From positions 1 to 64,000 of the forward strand of contig NZ_MLFP01000015.1 of the NCBI RefSeq assembly GCF_002095465.1: 64,000 nucleotides of DNA. The letters run 5' to 3'. Position numbers and translations under genes: made by a program. The notes under the pieces are model-generated. The model was not told where the DNA came from. It did no database searches and worked only from the letters and a program-made list of their open reading frames with translations. Origin of the DNA: Pantoea rodasii (GTDB lineage Bacteria > Pseudomonadota > Gammaproteobacteria > Enterobacterales > Enterobacteriaceae). This document shows, piece after piece, positions 53,314 to 63,181 of the stretch (position 1 is the stretch's first letter; each line of letters begins with the position of its first letter).

Positions 53314-54303
53314 TTATTTGTTACGCCAGCGATAAATCCGGCTTAGCCACAGCAGCAGTTGATACCACTGCCGCGCGCCACGTGCATTGCGCAGCATTCG
53401 CTTAGGGGTTTGCGTTGCAAACAGATCCGCAATCATCGCCTGCCGCGCGATCTCTTCCGGTTCACGGCGAATGGAATGACAGACGCTGAGCGCTTCACGC
53501 GTGATTTGATAATGGAATGCGGGATAGATTCTAACTTTATCGCGATAGCGTGCATTGATCTCTTCCAGCATCTGAGCGATTTTCAGGTAGTGACGCTGAT
53601 ACTCCACATTGCGCTGACCGGTGCGCTTGCGATTACTGATGGAAGCATCGTGCAGGTAATAGCGATAAAGCATTTGATCGGTGTAGCGCACGCGTTTGGC
53701 GTTGAACATGAACTCCGTGGTCCACGGAATATCCTGATGATGCAGTCCCGGCTCGAAAGTGAGATTGTTTTGCTCAATCAGTTCACGACGATAAATACCC
53801 AGCCACACCACGTGCATGTATCGATGCGTCTGCAGCGCGGTGTTCAGCCATTCTGGACCGCTTAATATTCCAGTGCTGGTCAAGCGATCCAGGGGAATCA
53901 ACGGTTTGGTTTTCTGGCTGGCTTTGAAAAACCATTCCGCATTGCACTGTGCGGCATCCAGATTGTCACGCTCAGCCATTTCAACCAGCGTTTGGTACAT
54001 GGCTGGACTCATGGTGTCGTCCGCATCCGGGAAAGTGACGTATTTTCCCCGTGCTACCGCTAAACCTGCATTGCGTGCACGTGAGACGCCTCCGTTAGCC
54101 TGGTGAATAACCTGTACGTGCGGATGCTGCTGCGCATAAGCCTCAGCGCGTTCGCCTGAACCATCGGTGGAACCATCATCGACAATGATGATTTCAAGGT
54201 CTGTCAGCGATTGCGCTAAAAGAGACTGCATAAACGTCTCGAACATCGCGCCAGCGTTGAACATGGGGGTAATGATGGAGAGTGCGGGATTATCAAGCGA
54301 CAT
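53314..54303 (-). CDS. waaH: LPS core glycosyltransferase WaaH (YibD), family 2
   Basis: WaaH adds glucuronic acid to heptose III of the LPS core in E. coli under PhoB control. The 329-residue protein has the GT-A nucleotide-binding start LSIITPMFNAGAMFETFMQSLLAQSL, IIVDDGSTDGS, the FPDADDTMSPAMYQTL (DxD) region and the YibD-like HVVWLGIYRRELIEQNNL, GLHHQDIPWTTEFMFNAKRVRYT. Similarity to E. coli YibD is strong over the full length. No Pho box was evident in the AT-rich 177-nt upstream gap. It probably acts after the neighbouring waaQ. Confidence 0.85.
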   Translation of the reverse strand: MSLDNPALSIITPMFNAGAMFETFMQSLLAQSLTDLEIIIVDDGSTDGSGERAEAYAQQHPHVQVIHQANGGVSRARNAGLAVARGKYVTFPDADDTMSPAMYQTLVEMAERDNLDAAQCNAEWFFKASQKTKPLIPLDRLTSTGILSGPEWLNTALQTHRYMHVVWLGIYRRELIEQNNLTFEPGLHHQDIPWTTEFMFNAKRVRYTDQMLYRYYLHDASISNRKRTGQRNVEYQRHYLKIAQMLEEINARYRDKVRIYPAFHYQITREALSVCHSIRREPEEIARQAMIADLFATQTPKRMLRNARGARQWYQLLLWLSRIYRWRNK

Positions 54304-54480
54304 TGTTATTTATGATTTTATGAATTATTTACGATTTTCTAACGTTAATTATTGCTAAGAAATTCAGAACTTTTTGGACATTAATGGTCAAAACTAGTTA
54401 GCTCGCTAGCATTTTTGCGCTTTTAGGAACGGTTCTGGCCGGAATGTTTGGCATCAATCCTTTTTACTCTGGGCATCAGT

Positions 54481-55511
54481 ATGAAAAACATCCTTGTTAT
54501 CCGACGCGATAACATTGGCGATATGGTGTGTACTACTCCTCTGCTGGAAGGTTTGAAACGCACGTTTCCTGACGCAAAAATTACTCTGCTGGTTAATAAG
54601 ATCGCTCAGGATGTGGTGAGCCATAATCCTCACGTTGACCGTCTGTATGTTTACAAAAAAGCCAAACATCGCGGTAAGAACGAAACCACGCTCGGTGTTT
54701 ACTGGCAGCGCGTAAAAATCATGTTGGCACTGCGTAAAACGCGCTTTGATGCCACGATTTTGGCCAATCCGGTGCCGTGCAAATACAGTTTACGGTTGGC
54801 GAAAATGGCCGGCGCGCACAATATTATTGGTGCTGCTTTGCCCGATGTTCAGCTCGACCATCCCTTCAGTAAAAACGATTTTCAGGGCAGCCATCAGGTC
54901 GAACACACCTTTCTTACCTCTCAGCATTGACTGATAGCTTGCCTGCAGTGCCGTCCGTGAACCTTTATCTCGCAGATGCAGAGCGTGAAGCGGCTAAAGC
55001 ACGTGTCGCACAAAGCTTCGCCACGCCGGGGCGAGTCTATGGCGTGCACATCAGCAGCCGCAGCCCCAAACGTCGCTGGCCGATAGCCAGTTATGCGGCT
55101 TTCATCAATAAGCTGCTTGAAGATGAGCAGGCGCGTGTTCTGGTGTTTTGGTCACCGCAGGGCACGCTGGATCCGCATGATAAAGGCGATGCGGCCCGTG
55201 CTGATGAATTAATGCAGTTGGTCAATTCATCGCGCGTGGCGCGCTATCCAACAGCATCGGTGAGAGAAGTCATTGCTGGTTTTGATTGCTGCGAGCAAAT
55301 TTTGTGTAGCGATGGTGGGCAAATGCATCTTGCCGCCGGGCTGCATAAAAATCAGGTGGTGTTCTTTGGCGATACCAATGCCACGGTGTGGCATCCATGG
55401 TCGGGTGAGTATCAGATTATGCAGACCGATTCCGGTGAATGCAGTGATATCGCACTGGAAACGGTCTGGCAGGCCTGGCAGAAACTTAACGTGCGGACTG
55501 CTGTAGCTTAA
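54481..55511 (+). CDS. Glycosyltransferase family 9 (heptosyltransferase-like), unassigned (reading frame broken)
   Basis: A GT-B, WaaC/F/Q-like protein. The N-terminal half starts MKNILVIRRDNIGDMVCTTPLLEGL. The C-terminal half has VHISSRSPKRRWPIASYAAF (donor site), FDCCEQILCSDGGQMHLAAGL and VVFFGDTNATVWHPW. The frame breaks at HTFL/YLSALTDS: TT at 54914-54915 should be TTT; the repaired length is 343 residues. It differs from waaF, waaC and waaQ, all of which are present elsewhere in the window, so it may add a further heptose or another sugar. It overlaps the deacetylase gene convergently by 26 nt. Confidence 0.8.
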
Positions 55512-56457
55512 AACTGTCGTGATATTCCGAAAGGGTCTGACCAACGAAACGGGGCGCTAACCAACTGAAGAGCGCCTCTAAATCCGCATAAAGCTGTTCG
55601 ATATCGCGTTCGTTTTTAAAGGTTGGGCTGCCGTCTGGCATGAACTCAGAACTGTGCAGCATAAACTCAGTGTAATTGTTCCCTTCTGCCAGCGACATCT
55701 CCACCACGCGCTGCATGTCCGCAAGGTTACCGCCAGACGGACGCAACCAATGTACTGCAGGGCTTTTTTGCTTGCCGCGCAGTCGATACATGCTCTGTTT
55801 GAAGGTATTCATCAACGGCGAGTATTTGTATTGAATACTCATAGGGATTTCGAGCAGTGAAGAGTCGCCGCTGCGTGAGATATCCTGCGGATCGATGAAG
55901 TAAGGTTTGAACGGGAAATCAGTATAGTTGGTTCCGCCTTTTCCCTGCGGTGCACCGCGCGTGTAGGACCAATTCACGCGTGGAGTAACGGAACAATCCA
56001 CCTGATATCCCAATTCGGTGAGAACGGCGGCGTAGCGTTCATCAAATGCCCAACGACCTGCACGATGGCTGAGCATTTTGGTCTGGAACTTTTCTTCCAG
56101 CAGATCAGTCATATAAACGACTTTATCGCGCAGCACGGTATCTGGATATTCAACCAGGAAAGGCTGCCAACGCCAGTCGTCATCGGTGAGCGGGGCTTCA
56201 GGCGGACTGTTCCATGCATGAAGATGCATGCCAATCTCACCTTGTTTGCGTGCGATGACATCTTTACCGAATTCCACAAAAGCAGGATCCATCGCCATTT
56301 CATAGTTGGTCAGCCAGGTGGGTTTAAAACCATAACGCTCGCACAGGTTCTGAAAACGTGGCAGATAGCCGGTGTTTTCGGTGGTGATTGAACGATGATT
56401 GCGCCAAAGGTTGTCGCCTTCAGTGTCAATGGTGATAAGGAACGCGTGCCGGGTCAT
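55486..56457 (-). CDS. NodB-fold polysaccharide deacetylase, WabN-like
   Basis: A 323-residue carbohydrate esterase family 4-like protein. Motif 1 is FLITIDTEGDN (catalytic Asp and metal Asp), motif 2 EIGMHLHAWNSPP (metal histidines), motif 3 LSHRAGRWAFDERY, and a late LHSSEFMPDGSP. It lacks a signal peptide, so it acts in the cytoplasm. In Klebsiella WabN removes the acetyl group of a core N-acetylglucosamine added by WabH; the presence of a wabH-like gene next door supports this role. The start at the internal methionine (MTRHAFLITIDTEG) is preferred. Confidence 0.75.
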   Translation of the reverse strand: MTRHAFLITIDTEGDNLWRNHRSITTENTGYLPRFQNLCERYGFKPTWLTNYEMAMDPAFVEFGKDVIARKQGEIGMHLHAWNSPPEAPLTDDDWRWQPFLVEYPDTVLRDKVVYMTDLLEEKFQTKMLSHRAGRWAFDERYAAVLTELGYQVDCSVTPRVNWSYTRGAPQGKGGTNYTDFPFKPYFIDPQDISRSGDSSLLEIPMSIQYKYSPLMNTFKQSMYRLRGKQKSPAVHWLRPSGGNLADMQRVVEMSLAEGNNYTEFMLHSSEFMPDGSPTFKNERDIEQLYADLEALFSWLAPRFVGQTLSEYHDSFKLQQSAR

Positions 56458-56625
56458 GTTCGCCGCCTGAAGCCAATAAAATCGCAATGTTACGCTGAGC
56501 CATTCAGCGACGCAAAACTATTTGCCCGGGCATGAAACAGGCGAAAAACATGACGGATCTGCGCTAATATCCAGGCCAGCACTGCAGTCACTCACACGTT
56601 ATTTCATTCAGACAGGTAGGGTATT

Positions 56626-57726
56626 TTGTCAAAACGCATACTTATGGTGATAGATGGTTTGCCGGGCGGCGGCGCTGAAAAAGTGGTCCTGACGTTGGTC
56701 ACCGGTATGCTCGCCCAGGGGCACCACGTGTCGCTGTTTTCCCTGCGAAAAGTGTGTGAGTACCCCTTGCCGCAGGGGGTGGATTATCAGGTCATCGAAG
56801 ACACCAATCGTCGCCCCTGGCGCAAAATTACTGAGCTGAGTCGGCGAGCCCGTTTGCTGGACGTTGCGGTACAGCAGGCGGAGAAAACGGCGGGTGAATT
56901 CGATCTTGTTGTGTCTCACCTGCACAAAACTGACCGTATTGTGCGTCGAAGCCGTGCGCTGGCTGCGAAGAAAACCTGGTTTTGCCTGCATGGCGTTTTT
57001 TCAGCCTCCTATCTTGGGCATCGCACCGGATTATCACGCTGGTTAAAGGCGCGTAAAATCCAGCAGGTTTATCAGGGGCGTAACGTGGTCGGCGTTTCAC
57101 CCGCTGTGCTGGATGATTTGAAAGTGGCCTTTGCTGTGAAGCCCGCACGCGAAGCGGTGATTGGCAATCCGTTCGATATTGCGTTGATTCGGCAGTTGGC
57201 AGCCGAACCCGCCGAAGTGCCGGAATCTGGCTTTTTGGTGCACGTGGGGCGCTTCCACGAAACTAAACGGCATGATCGCCTGTTAAAGGCTTACGCATTA
57301 AGCAATATTCAGCAGCCGCTGGTGTTATTGGGCCAGGGTTCGGCACAGCGGAAAGCCGCATTAGAAGCCCAGGCACAAGCGTTAGGTATCGCCGAACGGG
57401 TGATTTTTCAGGGCTTTACGCTTAACCCCTATGCGTGGATAAGCCGGGCAACGATGCTGATCGTTAGTTCGGATAGCGAAGGTTTTGGTAATGTGCTGAT
57501 TGAAGCGGTGTTGTGTGGCACGCCTGTTGTCAGTACGCGTTGTCCGGGAGGCCCGGAGTGGCTGTTGCAAGGTGATTTAGCGCGCGGCCTGGCGGATCTC
57601 AATCCTGAATCGCTGGCAAAGACAATGTGTGACATCTATCAGCACCCGCCGCTGTTAGCCGCGGATGCCTTTGCCGAGTTTGATACGGCGGCAATCTGTC
57701 AGCAGTATCTGGCACTGATTAAGTGA
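56626..57726 (+). CDS. LPS core family-4 glycosyltransferase, WabH-like
   Basis: A 366-residue GT-B transferase. It starts with TTG (MSKRILMVIDGLPGGGAEKVVLTLV, preceded by AGGTAGGG) and shows HVGRFHETKRHDRLL, LVLLGQGSAQ and the EX7E-type SSDSEGFGNVLIEAVLCGTPVV donor motif. Similarity to the Klebsiella GlcNAc transferase WabH is inferred from the N-terminal GGGAEKVVL pattern and the adjacent deacetylase. Other GT4 sugars cannot be excluded. Confidence 0.7.
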   Translation: MSKRILMVIDGLPGGGAEKVVLTLVTGMLAQGHHVSLFSLRKVCEYPLPQGVDYQVIEDTNRRPWRKITELSRRARLLDVAVQQAEKTAGEFDLVVSHLHKTDRIVRRSRALAAKKTWFCLHGVFSASYLGHRTGLSRWLKARKIQQVYQGRNVVGVSPAVLDDLKVAFAVKPAREAVIGNPFDIALIRQLAAEPAEVPESGFLVHVGRFHETKRHDRLLKAYALSNIQQPLVLLGQGSAQRKAALEAQAQALGIAERVIFQGFTLNPYAWISRATMLIVSSDSEGFGNVLIEAVLCGTPVVSTRCPGGPEWLLQGDLARGLADLNPESLAKTMCDIYQHPPLLAADAFAEFDTAAICQQYLALIK

Positions 57727-57760
57727 GTTCATGGGAGGCCCAAAAGCCTCCCTGAAATCT

Positions 57761-58789
57761 TTAATCCCAGCTCAGCACCACTTTACCGGAACGCCCGGAG
57801 CGCATTTCGTCAAATCCCTGCTGGAACTCATCGATGTGATAGCGATGTGTGATGATGGGCGTCAAGTCGAGCCCGGATTGAATCAACGCTGCCATTTTGT
57901 ACCAGGTTTCAAACATCTCACGGCCATAGATGCCTTTGATGAACAGTCCTTTGAAGATCACCAGATTCCAGTCAATCGCCATCTCGCCCGGCGGAATGCC
58001 CAGTAACGCGATACGCCCACCATGGTTCATCACTTCCAGTAGGGTGCGAAATGCGGGAGGCGCGCCCGACATTTCCAGCCCGACATCGAAACCTTCCGTC
58101 ATGCCCAGTTCTGTCATCACATCGCGAAGATTTTCCTGCGCCACATTCACTGCGCGCGTCACTCCCATCTGACGCGCCAGGCCAAGGCGGTATTCATTGA
58201 TATCGGTGATGACCACATTGCGTGCGCCCACATGTTTGCACACCGCTGCAGCCATAATACCAATCGGACCAGCGCCGGAAATCAGCACATCCTCGCCGAC
58301 CAGATCAAACGACAGCGCGGTATGCACGGCGTTGCCGAAGGGATCGAAAATCGCTGCCAGTTCATCAGAGATATTGTCGGGGATTTTGAAGGCATTAAAC
58401 GCTGGGATCACAAGGTACTCGGCAAAACAGCCCTGACGATTAACGCCTACACCGACGGTATTACGGCACAGGTGAGTGCGCCCGGCGCGACAATTTCGGC
58501 AGTGACCACAGGTAATGTGACCTTCGCCAGAAACGCGGTCGCCAATGGCAAAACCTTTTACTTCCTCGCCCATACCGACAACTTCGCCGACATATTCGTG
58601 GCCGGTAATCATCGGGACAGGAATAGTTTTACGCGACCAGTCATCCCAGTTGTAAATGTGAACGTCGGTACCGCAAATCGCCGTTTTGCGAATTTTGATG
58701 AGCAGGTCGTTATGTCCAGGTTCGGGAATCGGCGCATCCTTCACCATCCAGATGCCTTCTTCGGCTTTTAACTTGGCCAGCGCTTTCAT
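57761..58789 (-). CDS. tdh: L-threonine 3-dehydrogenase
   Basis: Tdh oxidises threonine to 2-amino-3-ketobutyrate with NAD. The 342-residue zinc MDR enzyme has catalytic ligands in [16 protein letters not shown] (C39) and ITGHEYVGE, a structural zinc site [15 protein letters not shown], and the Rossmann motif [24 protein letters not shown]. It overlaps kbl by 4 nt (kbl-tdh operon), as in E. coli. Confidence 0.97.
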   Translation of the reverse strand: MKALAKLKAEEGIWMVKDAPIPEPGHNDLLIKIRKTAICGTDVHIYNWDDWSRKTIPVPMITGHEYVGEVVGMGEEVKGFAIGDRVSGEGHITCGHCRNCRAGRTHLCRNTVGVGVNRQGCFAEYLVIPAFNAFKIPDNISDELAAIFDPFGNAVHTALSFDLVGEDVLISGAGPIGIMAAAVCKHVGARNVVITDINEYRLGLARQMGVTRAVNVAQENLRDVMTELGMTEGFDVGLEMSGAPPAFRTLLEVMNHGGRIALLGIPPGEMAIDWNLVIFKGLFIKGIYGREMFETWYKMAALIQSGLDLTPIITHRYHIDEFQQGFDEMRSGRSGKVVLSWD

Positions 58790-59993
58790 TCTGCGGCTCC
58801 TGTAATCACGCCCAACTGCTGACCAATACGGATAAAGGCGGCAACGGCGTGTTCAAGTTGTGCCTGCGTATGGCCGGCAGATATCTGGGTGCGAATGCGG
58901 GCCTGGCCCTGCGGAACCACCGGATAAAAGAAGCCCGTGACGTAGATACCCTCTTTTTGCAGCAGGCTGGCAAACTGCTGTGCCACTTTGGCGTCACCCA
59001 GCATCACTGGAATGATGGCGTGGTCGGCACCTGCCAGCGTAAAGCCAGCAGCCGTCATTTTTTCGCGGAAGAAGCGGGCGTTATCCCACAGACGCTGGCG
59101 TAATCCATCGCCTTCACTGAGCAGGTCCAGTACTCGCAGCGAGGCAGCAACGATGGCCGGTGCCAGTGAGTTGGAAAACAGGTAAGGGCGTGAACGCTGA
59201 CGCAGCCATTCAACCACCTCTTTTTCGCGGCCACATAACCTCCCGAAGCGCCACCCAGCGCTTTGCCTAATGTGCCGGTCAGGATATCAACGCGATCCAT
59301 CACACCGCAGTATTCGTGGGTGCCACGTCCAGCTGCACCGACAAAACCGACCGCATGGGAATCATCGACCATCACCAGCGCGTCATATTCGTCGGCTAAA
59401 TCGCAAATGCCTTGTAGGTTAGCAATCACGCCATCCATCGAAAACACGCCGTCGGTGGCGATCAAAATGTGGCGTGCACCTTTATCGCGCGCTTCCTGTA
59501 GCCGAGCGCGTAACTCAGACATATCGTTGTTGGCATAGCGATAGCGCTGCGCTTTACACAGGCGTACGCCATCAATAATCGAGGCATGATTGAGTGCATC
59601 AGAGATGATGGCATCTTCCGCACTGAGCAGAGTTTCAAACAGACCGCCGTTGGCATCAAAACAGGAAGAAAACAGGATGGTATCTTCCATGCCCAGGAAT
59701 TCAGCCAGCTTGCGCTCTAATTGTTGGTGGATATCCTGAGTGCCACAGATAAAGCGCACTGATGCCATACCGAAGCCGTGTGAATCCATGCCTTCTTTGG
59801 CGGCCTGAATGAGCGCAGGATGATTCGCCAGACCGAGATAATTGTTGGCACAGAAGTTAATCACCGGCGGGCTATTGGCGACATTGATCTCAGCCTGCTG
59901 CGCCGACGTGATGGTACGTTCTTGTTTGAACAATCCCTCGTTAAGCGTTGTCTCAAGCTGTTGACGGATTTGCGAATAAAACTGACTGGACAT
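58786..59993 (-). CDS. kbl: 2-amino-3-ketobutyrate CoA ligase (reading frame broken)
   Basis: Kbl cleaves 2-amino-3-ketobutyrate with CoA to glycine and acetyl-CoA. The fold-I PLP enzyme has [22 protein letters not shown] and the lysine in [17 protein letters not shown]5 at 59221-59225 should be T6 (coding-strand A6), so that [23 protein letters not shown] continues in frame. Repaired length is 402 residues (E. coli 398). The start [14 protein letters not shown] matches E. coli. A sequence error is likely. Confidence 0.94.
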
Positions 59994-60224
59994 GATTCTG
60001 CTCCTCAGATAGCAAAATTTTGGCACATATTACTAATTGAAAAGCATCGTGCCGACATTTCCGCCAGAGAAATCTCTGTTTTGCAGCATAGTTCACGTGA
60101 TGGATGCAATTTGTGCAGTGGTTACGGAGTCATCTGGCTGCCTGTCTCGGGCTGAAATGTTATGATGTTAGGCATTCGTGCGTGAAACCTCCTGTTTCAC
60201 CCCAACTGTTTAAAGGCAAAGCAT

Positions 60225-61157
60225 ATGATTATCGTAACCGGTGGCGCTGGCATGATTGGCAGCAACATTGTTAAAGCGCTGAACGATCGCGGTCTTACCG
60301 ATATTTTGGTGGTGGATAATCTGAAAGATGGCACCAAATTCGTGAACCTTGCTGATCTGAATATCGCGGATTACATGGATAAAGAAGAGTTTCTCTCTTA
60401 CATCATGTCTGGCGAAGATCTGGGTCCAATCGAAGCGGTGTTCCACGAAGGCGCCTGCTCAGCGACTACCGAGTGGGACGGCAAGTACATGATGGATAAC
60501 AACTATCAGTACTCCAAAGATTTGCTGCACTTCTGTCTGGAACGTGAAATTCCGTTCCTGTATGCCTCTTCTGCTGCAACTTATGGTGGCCGTAACGAGA
60601 ACTTCATTGAAGAGCGCCAGTACGAGCAGCCACTGAACGTTTATGGCTACTCGAAAATGCTGTTCGACCACTATGTGCGTCAGATTCTGCCAGAAGCCGA
60701 TTCTCCAGTGTGTGGCTTCCGCTACTTCAACGTCTATGGCCCTCGCGAAGGACATAAAGGCGGTATGGCAAGCGTGGCATCCCACCTGAACACGCAGATC
60801 AGCAACGGTGAAAATCCAAAGCTGTTTGAAGGCAGTGATGACTTCCGCCGTGATTTCATCCACGTTGACGATGTAGTTGCAGTGAACCTGTGGTGCTGGG
60901 AAAACGGTGTATCTGGCATCTTTAACTGCGGAACCGGCCGTGCTGAATCTTTCCAGGAAGTGGCCGATGCGGTACTGAACTTCCATCAGAAAGGTCAGAT
61001 CGAATACATCCCGTTCCCGGAAAAACTAAAAGGCCGCTATCAGGCGTTCACTCAGGCTGATCTGACCAATCTGCGCGCAGCCGGTTATGACAAGCCGTTT
61101 AAAACCGTTGCTCAGGGCGTGGGTGAATACATGAACTGGCTCAATCGTAACGCATAA
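60225..61157 (+). CDS. hldD: ADP-L-glycero-D-manno-heptose-6-epimerase
   Basis: HldD makes the ADP-heptose used by the heptosyltransferases. The 310-residue short-chain dehydrogenase-type protein has [16 protein letters not shown] at residues 4-19 and the [12 protein letters not shown] active site (YxxxK), with [15 protein letters not shown]. It heads hldD-waaF-waaC and is divergent from kbl, as in E. coli. In E. coli it also has a heat-shock promoter; I did not identify one here with confidence. Confidence 0.97.
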   Translation: MIIVTGGAGMIGSNIVKALNDRGLTDILVVDNLKDGTKFVNLADLNIADYMDKEEFLSYIMSGEDLGPIEAVFHEGACSATTEWDGKYMMDNNYQYSKDLLHFCLEREIPFLYASSAATYGGRNENFIEERQYEQPLNVYGYSKMLFDHYVRQILPEADSPVCGFRYFNVYGPREGHKGGMASVASHLNTQISNGENPKLFEGSDDFRRDFIHVDDVVAVNLWCWENGVSGIFNCGTGRAESFQEVADAVLNFHQKGQIEYIPFPEKLKGRYQAFTQADLTNLRAAGYDKPFKTVAQGVGEYMNWLNRNA

Positions 61158-61174
61158 GGATACCGGCACCAGCA

Positions 61175-62218
61175 ATGAAAATTCTGGTCATTGGCCCTTC
61201 CTGGGTCGGCGATATGATGATGTCGCAAAGTCTCTATCGCACGCTCAAGGCTGAGCATCCGGAAGCGGTGATTGATGTGATGGCGCCGGCCTGGTGCCGA
61301 CCTTTACTATCACGCATGCCGGAAGTGAACCAGGCGCTGGCGATGCCGTTGGGCCATGGCGCTCTGGCGTTGGGTGAACGGCGTCGTTTGGGGAAAACCC
61401 TCAAGGACAGCGGTTATGATCGTGCCTATGTGCTGCCTAACTCGTTCAAGTCGGCGTTGGTTCCGTTCTTTGCTGGCATAAAACGCCGCGTCGGTTGGCG
61501 TGGCGAGATGCGCTATGGCGTGCTGAACGATGTGCGTGTGCTGGACAAAGCCGCTTTTCCGCTGATGGTGGAGCGTTATGTTGCGCTGGGCTATGACCAA
61601 CCCATCGCTTCTGCTCAACAGTTGCCGCAGCCATTATTGTGGCCGCAGTTGCGGGTAGATGAAGATGAGAAACGCATGACGGCGGGGCAGTTTGCGCTGT
61701 CTGCCGATCGCCCGGTTATTGGATTCTGCCCCGGTGCAGAATTTGGCCCAGCAAAGCGCTGGCCGCACTACCATTATGCGGCGCTTGCCGAACAACTGAT
61801 TGGCAAAGGCTACCAGGTGGTGCTGTTCGGTTCGGCTAAAGATCGCGAAACCGGTGACACTATTGTCCAAACGTTATCGGAATCAGCACGAGCGCACTGC
61901 AAAAATCTGGCGGGCGATACGCAACTAGAGCAGGCAGTTATCTTGATCGCACATTGCGCGGCCGTCGTCAGTAATGATTCCGGGTTGATGCATATTGCCG
62001 CCGCCCTGAACCGTCCGTTAGTCGCCTTGTATGGCCCAAGCAGCCCGGATTTTACGCCGCCGCTGTCTCATCAAGCGCGTGTTATTCGCTTGATCACGGG
62101 CTATCACAAAGTACGTAAAGGTGATGCCGAAGAGGGTTATCATCAAAGTTTGATTGATATTCAGCCTGCTCGTGTTCATCAGGAACTGAGTGCGCTGCTG
62201 CATTCAGTGCAGGAGTAA
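61175..62218 (+). CDS. waaF: ADP-heptose:LPS heptosyltransferase II WaaF
   Basis: WaaF adds heptose II to the inner core. The 347-residue GT9 protein starts MKILVIGPSWVGDMMMSQSLYRTL and has GFCPGAEFGPAKRWPHYHYAALAE in the donor site, then VVSNDSGLMHIAAALNRPLVALYGPSSPDFTPP. It is 17 nt after hldD and 2 nt before waaC. Confidence 0.97.
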   Translation: MKILVIGPSWVGDMMMSQSLYRTLKAEHPEAVIDVMAPAWCRPLLSRMPEVNQALAMPLGHGALALGERRRLGKTLKDSGYDRAYVLPNSFKSALVPFFAGIKRRVGWRGEMRYGVLNDVRVLDKAAFPLMVERYVALGYDQPIASAQQLPQPLLWPQLRVDEDEKRMTAGQFALSADRPVIGFCPGAEFGPAKRWPHYHYAALAEQLIGKGYQVVLFGSAKDRETGDTIVQTLSESARAHCKNLAGDTQLEQAVILIAHCAAVVSNDSGLMHIAAALNRPLVALYGPSSPDFTPPLSHQARVIRLITGYHKVRKGDAEEGYHQSLIDIQPARVHQELSALLHSVQE

Positions 62219-62220
62219 CC

Positions 62221-63181
62221 ATGCACGTTTTAATTGTCAAAACCTCCTCAATGGGAGACGTGCTGCACACCTTACCGGCGTTGACTGATGCGATGCAGGC
62301 TATTCCCGGCATCCGTTTTGATTGGGTTGTCGAAGAGAATTTTGCTCAGATCCCCAGCTGGCATCCGGCAGTCGATAAAGTGCTGCCAGTGGCGATTCGC
62401 CGCTGGCGTAAACATTGGTTTGGCAGCCAGCAGCGTGAAGAGCGCGTGCTGTTTAAGCGAGATCTGCAATCCCGCCAGTATGATGTGGTGATTGATGCGC
62501 AAGGCTGATCAAAAGCGCCGCACTGGTGACACGCCTGGCTAAAGGCGAAAAGCATGGACAAGATAGCCGCAGCGCGCGTGAGCCGTTTGCTAGCTGGTGG
62601 TATGACAAACGCCATGAAATCAACAAACAGCAACATGCGGTAGAACGCACGCGTGAGCTGTTTGCTAAAAGCCTGGGTTATGAGAAACCGGAGACCCAGG
62701 GTGATTATGCGATTGCAGGCCATTTCCTCTCCTCGCTGCCCAGCGATGCAAGTGAGTATTTGGTGTTTCTGCATGCCACCACGCGCGATAACAAGCATTG
62801 GCCAGAGTCGCATTGGCGCGAGTTGATTGAATTAGTACAACCTACCGGCCTGCGAGTGAAATTACCGTGGGGAGCTGAACATGAGCATCAGCGTGCATTG
62901 AGAATGGCTGAAGGTTTTGCCCATGCAGAGGTTCTGCCAAAACTGACGCTGGAGCAGGTGGCACAGCAACTAGCAGGGCGCGCGCGGTTGTTTCTGTTGA
63001 TACCGGCTTGAGCCATCTGACCGCTGCGCTGGATCGTCCAAATGTTACCCTTTTTGGTCCGACCGATCCGGGTTTGATTGGGGGTTATGGTAAGAATCAG
63101 CATGAGTTGCGCGGTGCCGGTGGAAATATGCAGGCCATTCAGGCTGAAGATGTGATGTTGAAGTTGCGGGAGCTGTCCTGA
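62221..63181 (+). CDS. waaC: LPS heptosyltransferase I WaaC (two frame breaks)
   Basis: WaaC adds the first heptose to Kdo2-lipid A. It starts MHVLIVKTSSMGDVLHTLPALTDAM; the middle has LVFLHATTRDNKHWPESHWREL and the end VSVDTGLSHLTAALDRPNVTLFGPTDPGLIGGYGKN. The frame breaks at VVIDAQG/LIKSAALV (T at 62506 should be TT) and again at about 62977-62985 in a GC run (GGG/GCGCG, one base short, so ARAVVSVDTG is lost). With two bases restored the length is 320 residues (E. coli 319). Sequence errors are likely. It ends 0 nt before the next gene. Confidence 0.93.

Noticed and set aside
57733..57752. Hairpin GGGAGGC/GCCTCCC as a terminator between the wabH-like gene and tdh
   Set aside because: The stem is real but neither strand shows a T-run; too weak to list as a terminator.
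58786..59217. Independent small aminotransferase-like gene downstream of a truncated kbl
   Set aside because: It is the C-terminal part of Kbl in another frame; one added base in the run at 59221 joins the two.
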